A DNA stretch of 64,000 nt from JARDZU01 sp963730285. GTDB taxonomy: Bacteria > Actinomycetota > Acidimicrobiia > Spongiisociales > ZC4RG35. Below the pieces are notes generated by a model. The model searched no databases. It was not told the DNA's origin and saw only the letters and a program-made list of their open reading frames with translations. The stretch spans positions 1-64,000 of the forward strand of contig CAVSQY010000014.1 of NCBI GenBank assembly GCA_963730285.1, written 5' to 3'. Shown in pieces: positions 56,081 to 64,000 of this stretch. The position numbers were made by a program, and so were the translations under genes. Positions within the stretch are counted from its first letter, which is position 1, and the number at the start of each line of letters is the position of its first letter.

Positions 56081-57538
56081 TCACGGGGTTCTCTGCAGCC
56101 AGACCTGGATCAGCTGTGCTGCGATGGGCGCCGCCACCGACCCGCCCGAGGCCGATTCACCCAGGTCGCCACCCTCCTCGACCAGCACCGCCAGAGCGAT
56201 CGAAGGATCTTCGACCGGGGCGAAGCCGATGAACCATGGGTTGGGAAGCCCGTTCGGGCCCGAGGACGTTCCGGTCTTCCCCGCCACCCGCACGCCGGGC
56301 ACCGCGGCACTCCGCCCGGTCCCTTCGGTGACTACCCGCTCCATCATCTGGGCGAGGACGTCGGATGTCGCCGGGTCCATGGCCCGGCCCAGCGGATTCG
56401 AGGTGAATGTCTTCACGGTGTTCCCATCGGCGTCGAATAGTCGATTGACCAGGTAGGGGGCGGGGGTTACTCCATGGTTCGCTACCGCCGCCGCCACCAT
56501 TGCCATGTTTAACGGCGAAGCCCTGACATCGCGTTCCCCGATCCCGCTTTGGGCCAGGGCGGCCGGATCGTCGGCCAGCTCAGCCACCGGGTATGCCGCC
56601 TGGGGCACCTTCCAGGGAAAGTCCAGGTCGGTGTTGAAACCGAGGGCGTCGGCGGTGATCCCGATGTCCTCGGCGCCGAGCCGAACGGAGAGATCGGCGA
56701 ACACCGTGTTGCAGGAGACCACGAACGCCTTGAGGAGCGTTATCGACTGGCCGTCGTTGCAGGATCGGCCGTTGGCATTGGATATGGTTGCCGTAGATCC
56801 GGGAAGGTCGAACGCGACCGGATCGGGGAATGTCGTCGACGGGTCGGCCTCGCCCGTGTCGAGGGCGGTGGCGGCCACAACCGTCTTGAACGTCGATCCG
56901 GGCGGGTAGATCTCCTTCGTGGCACGGTCGTTGAGTGGTCGGGTCTCGTCGGCGAGCAGCCCTTCCCACATCGCGGCGGCATCGGCGCCGAGTAGCGACT
57001 CGGGGTCGAAGGACGGGGATGACACCGCGGCCAGGATGGCCCCGGTCCGCGGGTCGAGAGCCACCACCGCGCCTTTCTGACCACCCAGAGCCTCATAGGC
57101 GGCACGTTGCAACGGCGCATATACCGTCATCTCCAAGCTTTGAGGGCGAAGGTCGCGCCCCAGGATCACGGTGACCAGGTCGCTAATGGTCAGATCGCGT
57201 TTGGAGCGGAGCTCGCTCGAGTAGGCCAGCTCGAGACCGGACGATCCGACCAAGAAGGAGTTGTAGCCAACGATGTGGGCGAATGCCTCACCTTCGGGGT
57301 ATTCACGTTGGAACGACCGGGGATCGTCGGGGTCCTCCACCGAGCGCGCCACCACCGTCCCATCGGCGGTGACGATCAACCCTCTCTCCTTTCCCCGGTC
57401 GGCGAGGGCCGGTCGGGAGTTGCGAGGGTCGGCCTTGAGGGCGTCGGCATGGATCACCTGGATCCAGCTCACCGCCATGAGCAGGGCGAAGAACCCCACG
57501 AAGACCCCGAGGGAGAGACGCCGGATGGGGCCGTTCAT
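56081..57538 (-). CDS. pbpA: Class B penicillin-binding protein (PbpA)
   Basis: A 485-aa transpeptidase. One N-terminal helix (SLGVFVGFFALLMAVSWIQV) precedes a dimerisation domain and the transpeptidase with the three active-site motifs: SxxK in YPPGSTFKTVVAAT, SxN in FVVSCNTVFADL, and KTG in VRVAGKTGTSSGPN. It crosslinks peptidoglycan in the periplasm with the SEDS glycosyltransferase encoded just upstream. Its start overlaps the rodA/ftsW stop by ATGA, which supports stoichiometric production of the pair. In mycobacteria PbpA is a PknB substrate. Confidence 0.95.
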   Translation of the reverse strand: MNGPIRRLSLGVFVGFFALLMAVSWIQVIHADALKADPRNSRPALADRGKERGLIVTADGTVVARSVEDPDDPRSFQREYPEGEAFAHIVGYNSFLVGSSGLELAYSSELRSKRDLTISDLVTVILGRDLRPQSLEMTVYAPLQRAAYEALGGQKGAVVALDPRTGAILAAVSSPSFDPESLLGADAAAMWEGLLADETRPLNDRATKEIYPPGSTFKTVVAATALDTGEADPSTTFPDPVAFDLPGSTATISNANGRSCNDGQSITLLKAFVVSCNTVFADLSVRLGAEDIGITADALGFNTDLDFPWKVPQAAYPVAELADDPAALAQSGIGERDVRASPLNMAMVAAAVANHGVTPAPYLVNRLFDADGNTVKTFTSNPLGRAMDPATSDVLAQMMERVVTEGTGRSAAVPGVRVAGKTGTSSGPNGLPNPWFIGFAPVEDPSIALAVLVEEGGDLGESASGGSVAAPIAAQLIQVWLQRTP

Positions 57539-58842
57539 TGCGCTTCCTCATGGCTGATACGGAGGAGGAGGGCGACCAAGACCAGATTGCCGACCAGGGC
57601 CGATCCTCCATAGGACATGAACGGGAGGGTGATCCCGGTGAGCGGCACCAGACGGACGATGCCCCCGATGATGAGAAAGGTCTGGACTGCGAACACGAGA
57701 GTGAGACCGGCGGCGAGCAGCTTGCGGAAGGTGTCACGGCTTCTGAACGCGATACCGAGGCCGACGGTGATCACCAAGGCGAAAAGGGCCAGCACCGACA
57801 CAGTGCCGGCAAATCCAAGCTCCTCACCGACCGCGGCGAAGATGAAGTCGGTGGAGGCATTGGGGATCAGATCGGGTCTTCCCAGCCCCGGCCCCGACCC
57901 GGAGAGCGATCCAGTGCCCATGGCGAATAGACCCTGGGCGATCTGATAGCCCTGGTCTTGGTAGTGATCGAAGGGGGCGAGCCAGGCGATGATGCGCCGT
58001 TGCACGTGGTCGAAGGCGAGATATGAGGCCACCCCACCAATTGCCCCCAAGACTCCACCGGCCACCAGATAGCCCGCGGTGCCTGTGGCCGCGTAGATCA
58101 AGAGGACGAACCCGGCGAACAGGAGGATCGAGGCGCCGAGGTCTCGCTGTGAGATGAGTATCAGGACACTGACACCCCAGGTGAGCAGGAGTGGGATCAG
58201 CTGGCGCGGTTCAGGCAGGTGGATCGGGCCGATGGTCCGTCTCGCCTCGCGCAATGCCCGCTGGTGGTCCGCCAGGTAGGAGGCCACATAGGCGACCAGA
58301 CCCAGCTTGGCCAGCTCCGCCGGTTGGAACTGGAGACTGGTGAACCCGGCGTCGAGAACGACCCAGAGCCGGGAGCCGTTGATCTCGAGCCCGCGGAGCG
58401 GGAAACCCCAATCGGAAGGAAGGTTCGGCATCAGGAGAAGGAGGGTGGAGATGAGCAATGTGATGTTGCGATAGGTGCGAAGGACGACGATCGAGCTCCG
58501 GTTGAGCAGGGCCAGCACCAAGGCGGCGAGACCTGCCCCGATGAGGATCCACCACCTCTGGAGGGCTGCCCGGTCGGTCCCCAGGGCCAGATCGAGACGA
58601 TAGATCTCGAAGAATCCGAGGGCAGTGAGGGCGGCGATTGGAGCGACCAGCAATGGTGTCGCCCTCGGCGCAAAAGCTCTCACTGCCAGATGAAGCCCAC
58701 CAAAGGCGATGAGGAACACGAGGAAGGTGAGGGCGATCTGGGCGTCGATGTTGCGGTCCTGGGCGAAGTTGACCAGCGACAAGGCGAATGCGGCCAGCAC
58801 CGAGGCCGCAACGATGGTGAGACCCTCGACGTTGCGAGTCAT
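57535..58842 (-). CDS. rodA: SEDS-family peptidoglycan glycosyltransferase (RodA/FtsW)
   Basis: A 435-aa polytopic protein with ten or more transmembrane helices. SEDS signatures are present: FTSLQFQPAELAKLGLVAYV, ISQRDLGASILLFAGF, FAMGTGSLSGSGPGLGRPDL, FIFAAVGEELGFAGT and LPLTGITLPFMSYGGSALVG-like (here VPLTGITLPFMSYGGSALVG). It polymerises glycan strands from lipid II and pairs with the PBP of the next gene. The position between pstP and pbpA is the conserved place for RodA in Actinomycetota. Confidence 0.94.
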   Translation of the reverse strand: MTRNVEGLTIVAASVLAAFALSLVNFAQDRNIDAQIALTFLVFLIAFGGLHLAVRAFAPRATPLLVAPIAALTALGFFEIYRLDLALGTDRAALQRWWILIGAGLAALVLALLNRSSIVVLRTYRNITLLISTLLLLMPNLPSDWGFPLRGLEINGSRLWVVLDAGFTSLQFQPAELAKLGLVAYVASYLADHQRALREARRTIGPIHLPEPRQLIPLLLTWGVSVLILISQRDLGASILLFAGFVLLIYAATGTAGYLVAGGVLGAIGGVASYLAFDHVQRRIIAWLAPFDHYQDQGYQIAQGLFAMGTGSLSGSGPGLGRPDLIPNASTDFIFAAVGEELGFAGTVSVLALFALVITVGLGIAFRSRDTFRKLLAAGLTLVFAVQTFLIIGGIVRLVPLTGITLPFMSYGGSALVGNLVLVALLLRISHEEAQ

Positions 58843-58846
58843 GGGC

Positions 58847-59554
58847 TCAGGCGAGCACTTCGGCCACGATCACGGTGATGTTGTCGTGACCCCCGGCCTT
58901 GTTCGCCATTTCGATGAGGTTCCATGCCGTCTCCTCCACTGAACCCTCGGAGAGGCCCTTGTTGATTGCCACTGCCGGGACCATCGAGTTGAGCCCGTCG
59001 GAGCAGAGCAGGATCCGGTCCCCCGGCTCCAACTCGACTTCGAACTCGTCGACATTGATGAATCTGGTCAGCCCGAGACAGCGGGTGATGATGTGACTCT
59101 GTGGGTGTTCTTCGGCCTCCTCGGCGGTGATCTCACCCAGTGAGACCAATTGAGCGGCCATGGTGTGATCCGAGGTGAGCTGGAGCAGTTGCCCTTCGTT
59201 GTGCAGATAGGCGCGGCTGTCCCCGACGTGGGCGAAGTGGGCGACACCCTCGGGGGTGAGCTCGACCAACGTCATGGTGGTCCCCATCCCCTCCAGGTCG
59301 GGTTGGCGAGCCACTTCTTCCCGGATGGCGCGATTGGCGGCCGCCACCCGATCACCCGGATCGAGGCCGGAGGATGCGGCGGCGTTGACGGCGAGCCGGG
59401 ACGCCACCTCGCCGGCGACATGACCGCCCATGCCATCGGCCACCATCAGTGTCACCGGACCGTCCGATTCGCCGGAATCCTCGGGGAAGAGGGAGTCCTC
59501 GTTGTTCTTGCGGACCATTCCCTGATGGGTGGCTGAGGCCCAGACGTATCTCAC
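58847..59554 (-). CDS. pstP: PP2C-family protein phosphatase
   Basis: A 235-aa phosphatase. Metal-binding motifs are VRKNNEDSLF, LMVADGMGGHVAGEVASRLA, FAHVGDSRAYLHNEGQLLQL, DHTMAAQLVSLGEIT, LLCSDGLNSMV and GGHDNITVIVAEVL. It is the soluble catalytic domain only. Mycobacterial PstP carries an extra transmembrane and extracellular part that is missing here. It reverses the phosphorylation set by the PASTA kinase. It lies 4 bases upstream of the SEDS gene and its start overlaps the fhaB stop (ATGA). Confidence 0.93.
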   Translation of the reverse strand: MRYVWASATHQGMVRKNNEDSLFPEDSGESDGPVTLMVADGMGGHVAGEVASRLAVNAAASSGLDPGDRVAAANRAIREEVARQPDLEGMGTTMTLVELTPEGVAHFAHVGDSRAYLHNEGQLLQLTSDHTMAAQLVSLGEITAEEAEEHPQSHIITRCLGLTRFINVDEFEVELEPGDRILLCSDGLNSMVPAVAINKGLSEGSVEETAWNLIEMANKAGGHDNITVIVAEVLA

Positions 59555-59961
59555 CTGACCTCCATCACACTCTTACCCACCTGAATCGTGTCTCCTCGTC
59601 TCAGCCTGGTCGGTGCGGTGACCCTCCGCCCGTTGACGTATGTGCCGTTGGTGCTCCCGAGATCGTGGAGCACAATCCCGTCTTCCTGGGCCACCAGCCT
59701 CATGTGGAACTCAGAAGCGTAGGGGTCATCCAGGAGCACGTCGGCCTCGGCCGACCTTCCCAACACCACGACGTCCTCCACCTCCAGCGTCGTCCCCTGT
59801 TGGCTCTCCGACTTGATCATCACCACTTTCGTCCCTTCCTTGCGCTTACGTCGGAGAGAGATGCCGAGATGGGAGCCGATGGCCCGAGCCACCTGCCACA
59901 CGAAGAGATAGACAAGGCCCAGGAAGATGATGCGGAGGATCGCCAGGATGATGTCGGGCAC
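59551..59961 (-). CDS. fhaB: FHA-domain protein with N-terminal membrane helix (FhaB/FipA-type)
   Basis: 136 aa. An N-terminal helix (IILAILRIIFLGLVYLFVWQ) anchors the protein. A basic stretch RRKRKEGTKVVMIKSESQQG leads to the FHA domain (about 62-136): VVLGRSAEADVLLDDPYASE and LVAQEDGIVLHDLGSTNGTYV. The FHA fold binds phosphothreonine, in mycobacteria on PknA/PknB-phosphorylated partners and in division under oxidative stress. It is coupled to fhaA (2-base gap) and pstP (ATGA). Confidence 0.93.
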   Translation of the reverse strand: MPDIILAILRIIFLGLVYLFVWQVARAIGSHLGISLRRKRKEGTKVVMIKSESQQGTTLEVEDVVVLGRSAEADVLLDDPYASEFHMRLVAQEDGIVLHDLGSTNGTYVNGRRVTAPTRLRRGDTIQVGKSVMEVR

Positions 59962-59963
59962 CG

Positions 59964-60614
59964 CTATCCCTCCAGGAACCGGAATCGCAGATCAGCAAGC
60001 CCAACCACGGCGCCATGCTGCAACCGGACCGGCTCCGACCCTATACGGGCCCCATCGACTGTGGTGCCGTTGGCCGAACCGAGATCGCGAATCCAACTCT
60101 GACCCTCTGACCGCCAGATCAGCGCATGCCGGCGTGAGACCGAGTCGCGGGGTATCACCACCACGGCGTCGCCCGAACGCCCGATCGTTGCCCGATTGGC
60201 CCCGATCTCGAAGGTGCCGGTCGTCCCGTTGAGCCGGGCCCAAGTGGCGAGCGGGCCCGGCGCCACCGACGGCTCCACCTCGAACTGCCCGGGCAAGACG
60301 GTCTCCGAGGTGCGGATGAGCACCGTGGGCGGGCCTTCGAACAAAAGCCCGGCCTTCTCGGCATGCTCGGCGAGGGCAGTCTCCAGTTCCCCCCGCAACG
60401 ACCCGGGGTCCACATCGAGGTCACTCGGGCTGACGGTGAGAACGTATCGGTTGGCGGTGGCCGGCCCCGATTCGTGCTCGTATCGGCTCAGATCCGCTTC
60501 CCTGGCGATGCGTCCGGCCATCTCCGCAGGGTGGAGACGACCGGAGAAGACACGACCTGCGGCGCCTTCGAATAGGCGCTCGAGACGACGCTCCAGACTG
60601 CGGGCGATGCTCAC
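59964..60614 (-). CDS. fhaA: FhaA-type protein: DUF3662 plus FHA domain
   Basis: 216 aa. The N-terminal DUF3662 domain (MSIARSLERRLERLFEGAAG, FSGRLHPAEMAGRIAREADL, RYVLTVSPSDLDV) is joined by a short linker, much shorter than the mycobacterial one, to a C-terminal FHA domain (RATIGRSGDAVVVIPRDSVS, SWIRDLGSANGTTVDG). In mycobacteria FhaA binds phosphorylated MurJ (MviN) and PknB-type kinases and affects peptidoglycan synthesis. It is the first gene of the six-gene operon, and tRNA-Leu lies 81 bases away on the other strand. Confidence 0.93.
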   Translation of the reverse strand: MSIARSLERRLERLFEGAAGRVFSGRLHPAEMAGRIAREADLSRYEHESGPATANRYVLTVSPSDLDVDPGSLRGELETALAEHAEKAGLLFEGPPTVLIRTSETVLPGQFEVEPSVAPGPLATWARLNGTTGTFEIGANRATIGRSGDAVVVIPRDSVSRRHALIWRSEGQSWIRDLGSANGTTVDGARIGSEPVRLQHGAVVGLADLRFRFLEG

Positions 60615-60695
60615 CGGCGGAAGGTTACGGTTGGTTTGGAATCAAGGGCGACTACCGGAAGCCAGGTGCCGACGGTACGATTTTGGGCCGACCCA

Positions 60696-60782
<87 letters not shown>

Positions 60783-60891
60783 GGGGTTTCGGCCGGGAAG
60801 GGCTTCTGCTCGCAGTCGAGAAACAGCCGATTGCAACCCGATTGCAACCCTTTCAATCGCACGACTGTTCGATCAGGCTCGTCTGGCCCCC

Positions 60892-61223
60892 TCAGTCGAG
60901 GGCTAGGAAGGACGCCGTTTCGTCCTCGAGGAAGGCCATGATCGTGTCGTGGCCGTCTTGGATCGCCTGCTCGATGTCGCTTGTCGTGCAGTTGCCCAAC
61001 CGGACCCAGATCACTTTGGGTGGGGGCCTGGACACCAATGCCCTCTGGTGGAATTCTTCGTCCTTCGACACGATGGCGAATCCGTGATCGAGCGCATACC
61101 TCCAAATCTCGTCGTCGGTCGCGTCGCCAAGATCGAGCAAGGCGACGTGAGACGAGTCGGGGAAGGTTCCAGAGATTCGAGGTATCAGTCGACGCGAGAT
61201 GTTCGCATCGAGGGAAGCTTCAC
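60892..61223 (-). pseudogene. DUF5615 PIN-like toxin, frameshifted after codon 4
   Basis: The expected start is GTG at 61223, overlapping the antitoxin stop as GTGA. The first codons (MKL) are in one frame, and the rest, LDANISRRLIPRISGTFP and LLDLGDATDDEIWRYA through FAIVSKDEEF, is in another. Reading the GGG run at 61212-61214 (+ strand) as four gives MKLPLDANISRRLI, the usual N-terminus of DUF5615 proteins. As written, only a fragment from the TTG at 61140 could be made, and it lacks the first acidic residue of the PIN-like site. Either a dead toxin or an assembly slip. Confidence 0.75.
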
Positions 61224-61441
61224 GCGCCGGAGACGAGCTTGCGTTCGCGATCAGCAGCGAACGCCAGACATGCCCGGATGTCCTCTTGCTCGAGCTCGGG
61301 GAAGTCGCTGAGGATCTCCTCTTCGCTCATCCCGGACGCGAGGTAGTCGAGGACGTCATAGACAGTGATGCGCAGCCCTCGAATGATGGGCTTGCCTCCG
61401 CGCTTGCCCGGTTCGGTCGTAATGCGGTCCTGATGGTTCAC
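61220..61441 (-). CDS. DUF433 antitoxin
   Basis: 73 aa from the GTG at 61441 (VNHQDRITTEPGKRGGKPII). The DUF433 motif is KRGGKPIIRGLRITVYDVLD, followed by ASGMSEEEILSDFPELEQED and IRACLAFAADRE. DUF433 proteins are the partners of DUF5615 toxins. The longer upstream reading to 61621 has no family similarity. The 231-base gap 61442-61672 behind it contains, on the minus strand near 61575-61510, a possible stray coding end (SKPLVAEAVAALIEQSSS then stop) and otherwise nothing I can support. Confidence 0.85.
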   Translation of the reverse strand: MNHQDRITTEPGKRGGKPIIRGLRITVYDVLDYLASGMSEEEILSDFPELEQEDIRACLAFAADRERKLVSGA

Positions 61442-61672
61442 AATCTCACGCGATTCTAGGTGTGCTGGTGGCGGATCAAGGCCCGAGGAAGGAGTGCGTT
61501 GCTCATGCCTCAACTGGACGATTGTTCGATGAGCGCGGCGACAGCCTCGGCCACCAGGGGTTTCGACAAGCCCCTCGACCAGATCTTTGGCTACCGAGCC
61601 GATGAGCAGACCTGGGCACACATATTCACAGAAAAGTCTGAAGACGATTCTTTAGTCTGGGCGGCACCCGCC

Positions 61673-62008
61673 CTAAAGCGCGAGTTTCAGGTTCACCAGC
61701 TCGCGGATCAGGTCTTCGTCCGGGGGTCGGTCGATTGGGAAACGCAGAGTGCCCTTGGACCAGTCGTAGTCAGCGAGCTTCGCAGGGTCGACCATCTCGA
61801 GCACCGAGCCGGAGTGAGGGAAGTAGCTGCAGTGACCCTTCGAGTAGGAGTAGCCGGCCACCGGCTTCCCTTGGATCAGGAACGCCGGCACCGAATAGGA
61901 CATGCCCTCTTCTCCCTCGGGCAGGATTCTGGACAGCATCGCCCTGACGGCCCTGAGTGACGTCTGCTGGGGCTCTGGTGCCGAGTCGATGTACTCGTCG
62001 ACTGTCAT
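61673..62008 (-). CDS. DUF1801 (YdhG-like) protein
   Basis: 111 aa from the ATG at 62008 (MTVDEYIDSAPEPQQTSLRA). Family marks are VRAMLSRILPEGEEGMSYSV, PAFLIQGKPVAGYSYSKGHC and SYFPHSGSVLE, then TLRFPIDRPPDEDLIRELV. These small proteins share the frataxin-like/YdhG fold, sometimes called iron-chaperone-like, and their function is unclear. It is preceded 10 bases upstream by a damaged second DUF1801 gene in the same direction. Confidence 0.85.
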   Translation of the reverse strand: MTVDEYIDSAPEPQQTSLRAVRAMLSRILPEGEEGMSYSVPAFLIQGKPVAGYSYSKGHCSYFPHSGSVLEMVDPAKLADYDWSKGTLRFPIDRPPDEDLIRELVNLKLAL

Positions 62009-62018
62009 CGGCGCGACA

Positions 62019-62416
62019 TTATCTCCCGTAGGTGGATGGACGACCCTGTTTGAGCTTGCGCCAGCCACCAACTCGATTGTTCGCGATGACCTGTCGGAAC
62101 ACGGCCGCCAAGGCTGGAGCGTTGATGGTCTCGGTTTCTCTCACAGCAACGGTTCTTCCGGTCTTGGTGTCGTGACCCCCAGTGATGATTTGCGCCGGAT
62201 CGGGCACGATCCCGCCGTCATACAGGAAGATGCTGACGTGATCGTTGGCCGCCAATAGGGCGCAAATGTTGCCCTCCAAGACGAAGTAGGACTGGACCCG
62301 CCTCTTGATGGTTTCTTCGACCTCGGAGTCCACATCTGCACCAATTGGCGAACTTCCCGACATATCGCCCGCTGCCACTCAGGGAGTGGGTCGATGTAGT
62401 CGTCAACTCGAGGGTC
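62019..62416 (-). pseudogene. Second DUF1801-type gene, frame broken and without start codon
   Basis: The 5' part reads VDDYIDPLPEWQRAICREVR in one frame with no ATG, GTG or TTG before an upstream stop. After about 25 codons the match moves to another frame, DSEVEETIKRRVQSYFVLEG, then ALLAANDHVSIFLYDGGIVP and INAPALAAVFRQVIANNRVG. The second part alone could be translated from an internal ATG at 62378 or 62363 but would lack the first strands. One inserted base near 62340 would restore the frame. It is probably decayed. Confidence 0.7.
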
Positions 62417-62494
62417 TCTAGTTCAACTCAGGTCCGAAATGCTATCCGACGACGCTGAATAATCTGCTGAGTCGAGGCGGCTCGAAGTGCCCTT

Positions 62495-62539
62495 TCTGTG
62501 AACTGGATTGGGTGGGTCTTGCCGGTTTCGGTTCACAGA
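62495..62539. repeat. 45-bp hairpin element, copy 1 (upstream of methyltransferase)
   Basis: TCTGTGAAC (62495-62503) and GTTCACAGA (62531-62539) form a 9-bp stem around a 27-base G-rich interior (GGGTGGGTCTTGCCGG). It ends 43 bases before the methyltransferase start. It is paired with an equally long copy after the gene. Confidence 0.7.
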
Positions 62540-62582
62540 GACGACCTCGGCTCCATTTCAGGCTGAAGGGAAGAGGACAAAC

Positions 62583-63221
62583 GTGTCGGAGGAATCAGGT
62601 GGGCGGGATCCGACGAGTCATGAGCGGATGACGGGTCTGCCCTGGGATGCGTCATACCAAGACGGTCCTGCTCCTTGGGATATCGGCCGGCCCCAACCGG
62701 CGGTGGTGCGTCTGGCATCTGAGGGCGGATTCACCGGACCGGTGCTCGATGCGGGCTGCGGGACCGGCGAAAACGCTCTGCATCTATCCTCGATGGGCCT
62801 GAAGGTCCTGGGCGTCGATGTGGCCGAGACGGCATTGGCGATCGCAAGGGAGAGGGCCATCGACCGGGGGATCGAGGTCGAGTTCGCGGTGGCCGACGCC
62901 ATGCAACTGGAGCGTTTGGGGCGTAAGTTCGAAACGGTGCTCGATTGCGGCCTTTTCCACACATTCGACCAAGACGAGCGATCTGGCTACTTGGCGAGTC
63001 TCTCGTCGGTCACCAAGCATGGTGGGGTCCTGCAACTGCTGTGCTTCAGTGACGCCGGCCCCAACGTCGGCCCCCACCCGATCAGCCGGGGTGAGCTGAG
63101 AGCGGCGTTCGACCTGGGGGGTGAATGGGAGGTCGCCGCCGTCGAACCAGATCGTCTCCAGACCAGATTTCACGACGAGGCCGGCGCCCCGGCCTGGTTG
63201 GCGACAGTCAGACGCCGTTAG
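62583..63221 (+). CDS. Class I SAM-dependent methyltransferase
   Basis: 212 aa from the GTG at 62583 behind a GGAAGAGG RBS. The SAM-binding Rossmann motif I is GPVLDAGCGTGENALHLSSM, followed by VLGVDVAETALAIARERA, VADAMQLERLG and FETVLDCGLFHTF. An ATG at 62628 (MTGLPWDASYQDG) is an alternative start closer to the domain. It resembles thiopurine- or tellurite-type small-molecule methyltransferases (WD.SYQDG.APWDIGRPQP). It is monocistronic and flanked by two 45-bp hairpin elements, the second starting one base after the stop. Confidence 0.9.
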   Translation: MSEESGGRDPTSHERMTGLPWDASYQDGPAPWDIGRPQPAVVRLASEGGFTGPVLDAGCGTGENALHLSSMGLKVLGVDVAETALAIARERAIDRGIEVEFAVADAMQLERLGRKFETVLDCGLFHTFDQDERSGYLASLSSVTKHGGVLQLLCFSDAGPNVGPHPISRGELRAAFDLGGEWEVAAVEPDRLQTRFHDEAGAPAWLATVRRR

Positions 63222-63222
63222 A

Positions 63223-63267
63223 TCCGTGAACGGAATCGGGTGGGTTTGACCGGTTTTGGTTCACGGA
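63223..63267. repeat. 45-bp hairpin element, copy 2 (downstream of methyltransferase)
   Basis: TCCGTGAAC (63223-63231) and GTTCACGGA (63259-63267) form the same 9-bp stem as copy 1, with the T-A pair changed to C-G on both sides. The 27-base interior, GGGTGGGTTTGACCGG, differs at only a few positions from copy 1. It lies directly after the methyltransferase stop and 33 bases before the next start codon. Confidence 0.7.
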
Positions 63268-63300
63268 AGGGCACCGGGCCGATATACCCTCGCCACTCAC

Positions 63301-64000
63301 GTGATCCTCGATTCACCCAGGTCGCGAAGAAAGGCGTGGAGACGTCTCTTCTGGCCGGCCCTCATCACCGTTGTCGCAATTGTCGCCGTAGCGGTCTCCG
63401 CGGCAGGACGTGACACGCGTCTCGACCTCGCCTATCTGGATGCCGTGCGAGATCAGAGCGCAGAGTTGTCGTTGGACGGTGATGCGTTGCGGGTCGTGAT
63501 CTCGCGACTTTCCCGGATCGAGCGGGATGAGTTGGTCACTGCAATCGACACGATCCGGACCGATCTCCAGGTCGGCCAGGATCTCGTCGACCAGGGACCT
63601 CCATCTGATTCGCTGATAGGGATCAATTCCCTCTATCGGCAGGCGATACTGGCCTGGACCGTGGGCGTCAGTGGCTTCGAGTCGGGGGTTCTCACAGCCG
63701 CAGACGATCCATTGAACACGGTGGTCGTCGACAACCTCGCTAACGCACTCGCCGAGATCAGGGACGGTGACCGTCTCTACGAGGATCTGGTGCGTGAGCT
63801 GGGCATGGACGAGATCCCCGATCCCGTCGGTTCGATGCCGAGCGTGGTGTTGATGCCGGCCGACGGTGAACTGGCCAGTTTGGCCGATGCATATGTGGTG
63901 GCGGCGCGGTCGGTGAACGCAATGATCGCCCTCCGTCCCGGTCTTGGATTGAGTCAGATCACATCCGATCCACTGTGGAACGTGAACCCCGACGACCAGA
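63301..64000 (+). CDS. Membrane-anchored protein, 3' end beyond the window
   Basis: An open reading from GTG at 63301 to the window edge (233 codons, no stop). A basic N-terminus (VILDSPRSRRKAWRRLFWPA) is followed by one transmembrane helix (ITVVAIVAVAVSAAG). A largely helical extracytoplasmic part follows (LDLAYLDAVRDQSAELSLDG, LSRIERDELVTAIDTIR, YRQAILAWTVGVSGFESGV). No Cys and no known catalytic motif are seen. The gene is real by codon use and lack of stops. The family cannot be told from this part. Confidence 0.75.
   Translation, partial: MILDSPRSRRKAWRRLFWPALITVVAIVAVAVSAAGRDTRLDLAYLDAVRDQSAELSLDGDALRVVISRLSRIERDELVTAIDTIRTDLQVGQDLVDQGPPSDSLIGINSLYRQAILAWTVGVSGFESGVLTAADDPLNTVVVDNLANALAEIRDGDRLYEDLVRELGMDEIPDPVGSMPSVVLMPADGELASLADAYVVAARSVNAMIALRPGLGLSQITSDPLWNVNPDDQ

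Noticed and set aside
61510..61575. C-terminal remnant SKPLVAEAVAALIEQSSS on the minus strand
   Set aside because: Looks protein-like but too short to assign to a family; mentioned in the DUF433 entry only.

Overview
The window is high-GC DNA from an actinomycete-grade bacterium. The strongest evidence is the block at 53.8-60.8 kb. It holds crgA, a PASTA Ser/Thr kinase, a class B penicillin-binding protein, an FtsW/RodA protein, a PP2C phosphatase, two FHA proteins and tRNA-Leu(CAG), which is the classical origin-proximal Actinomycetota order. F420-type enzymes (LLM and PPOX families), a DUF222/HNH protein, a SARP regulator, Thr-rich lipoprotein linkers and cysteine-containing SLH-like repeats also fit Actinomycetota. 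Acidimicrobiia or a related uncultured class is my inference, not a demonstrated assignment.

Layout. 0-14.6 kb: several very large ATPase-type regulators (cyclase-ATPase at 22, LuxR-ATPase at 8430 and 11629) around a lipoprotein/secreted-protein operon, with a decayed copy of one LuxR tail. 14.6-25.9 kb: small membrane proteins, a histidine kinase, a DUF222/HNH protein, three lipoprotein or surface genes, and an oxidoreductase cluster with a decayed P450. 26.0-29.0 kb: a 3-kb island (VapBC-like pair, LysR, RibD-like reductase) bounded by a perfect 53-bp copy of the 3' part of tRNA-Ile(GAT). 29-31.5 kb: an ECF sigma factor with a membrane partner and a divergent secreted paralogue of that partner. 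31.6-39.7 kb: a 927-aa membrane protein with a decayed-looking peptidase site, then a 1421-aa fusion of SARP, cyclase-like, ATPase/TPR and peptide-binding-protein domains, divergent from a DUF4242 gene. 39.7-49.4 kb: small membrane and VOC genes, a His-rich membrane protein, a PAS kinase, and a TetR operon with two alpha/beta hydrolases (one fused to a glycosyltransferase) plus OsmC and an FAD monooxygenase under a second copy of the same operator. 49.4-53.6 kb: SDR-queA, tRNA-Ala, thiolase and small genes. 53.8-60.8 kb: the cell-envelope phosphorylation/division cluster. 60.8-64 kb: a broken toxin-antitoxin pair, DUF1801 genes, and a methyltransferase flanked by two 45-bp hairpin elements.

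Most notable new signals. (1) A four-copy promoter architecture, GAGTAG then GAGTAG 21-22 bp later then TAYNTT exactly 23 bp after the second box, stands in front of four lipoprotein or secreted-protein genes and nowhere else that I found. (2) The SARP-ATPase fusion carries a full-length oligopeptide-binding protein but has no export signal, and it has a SARP-type direct repeat in its divergent promoter. (3) A TetR palindrome is used twice. (4) An ECF sigma module looks like a paired membrane receptor and secreted paralogue. (5) A MerR-type 19-bp-spacer promoter lies upstream of SDR-queA.

Caution: six genes are split by apparent one-base frame breaks, four of them at G/C runs of 3-4 bases. 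Some may be assembly errors rather than biology.
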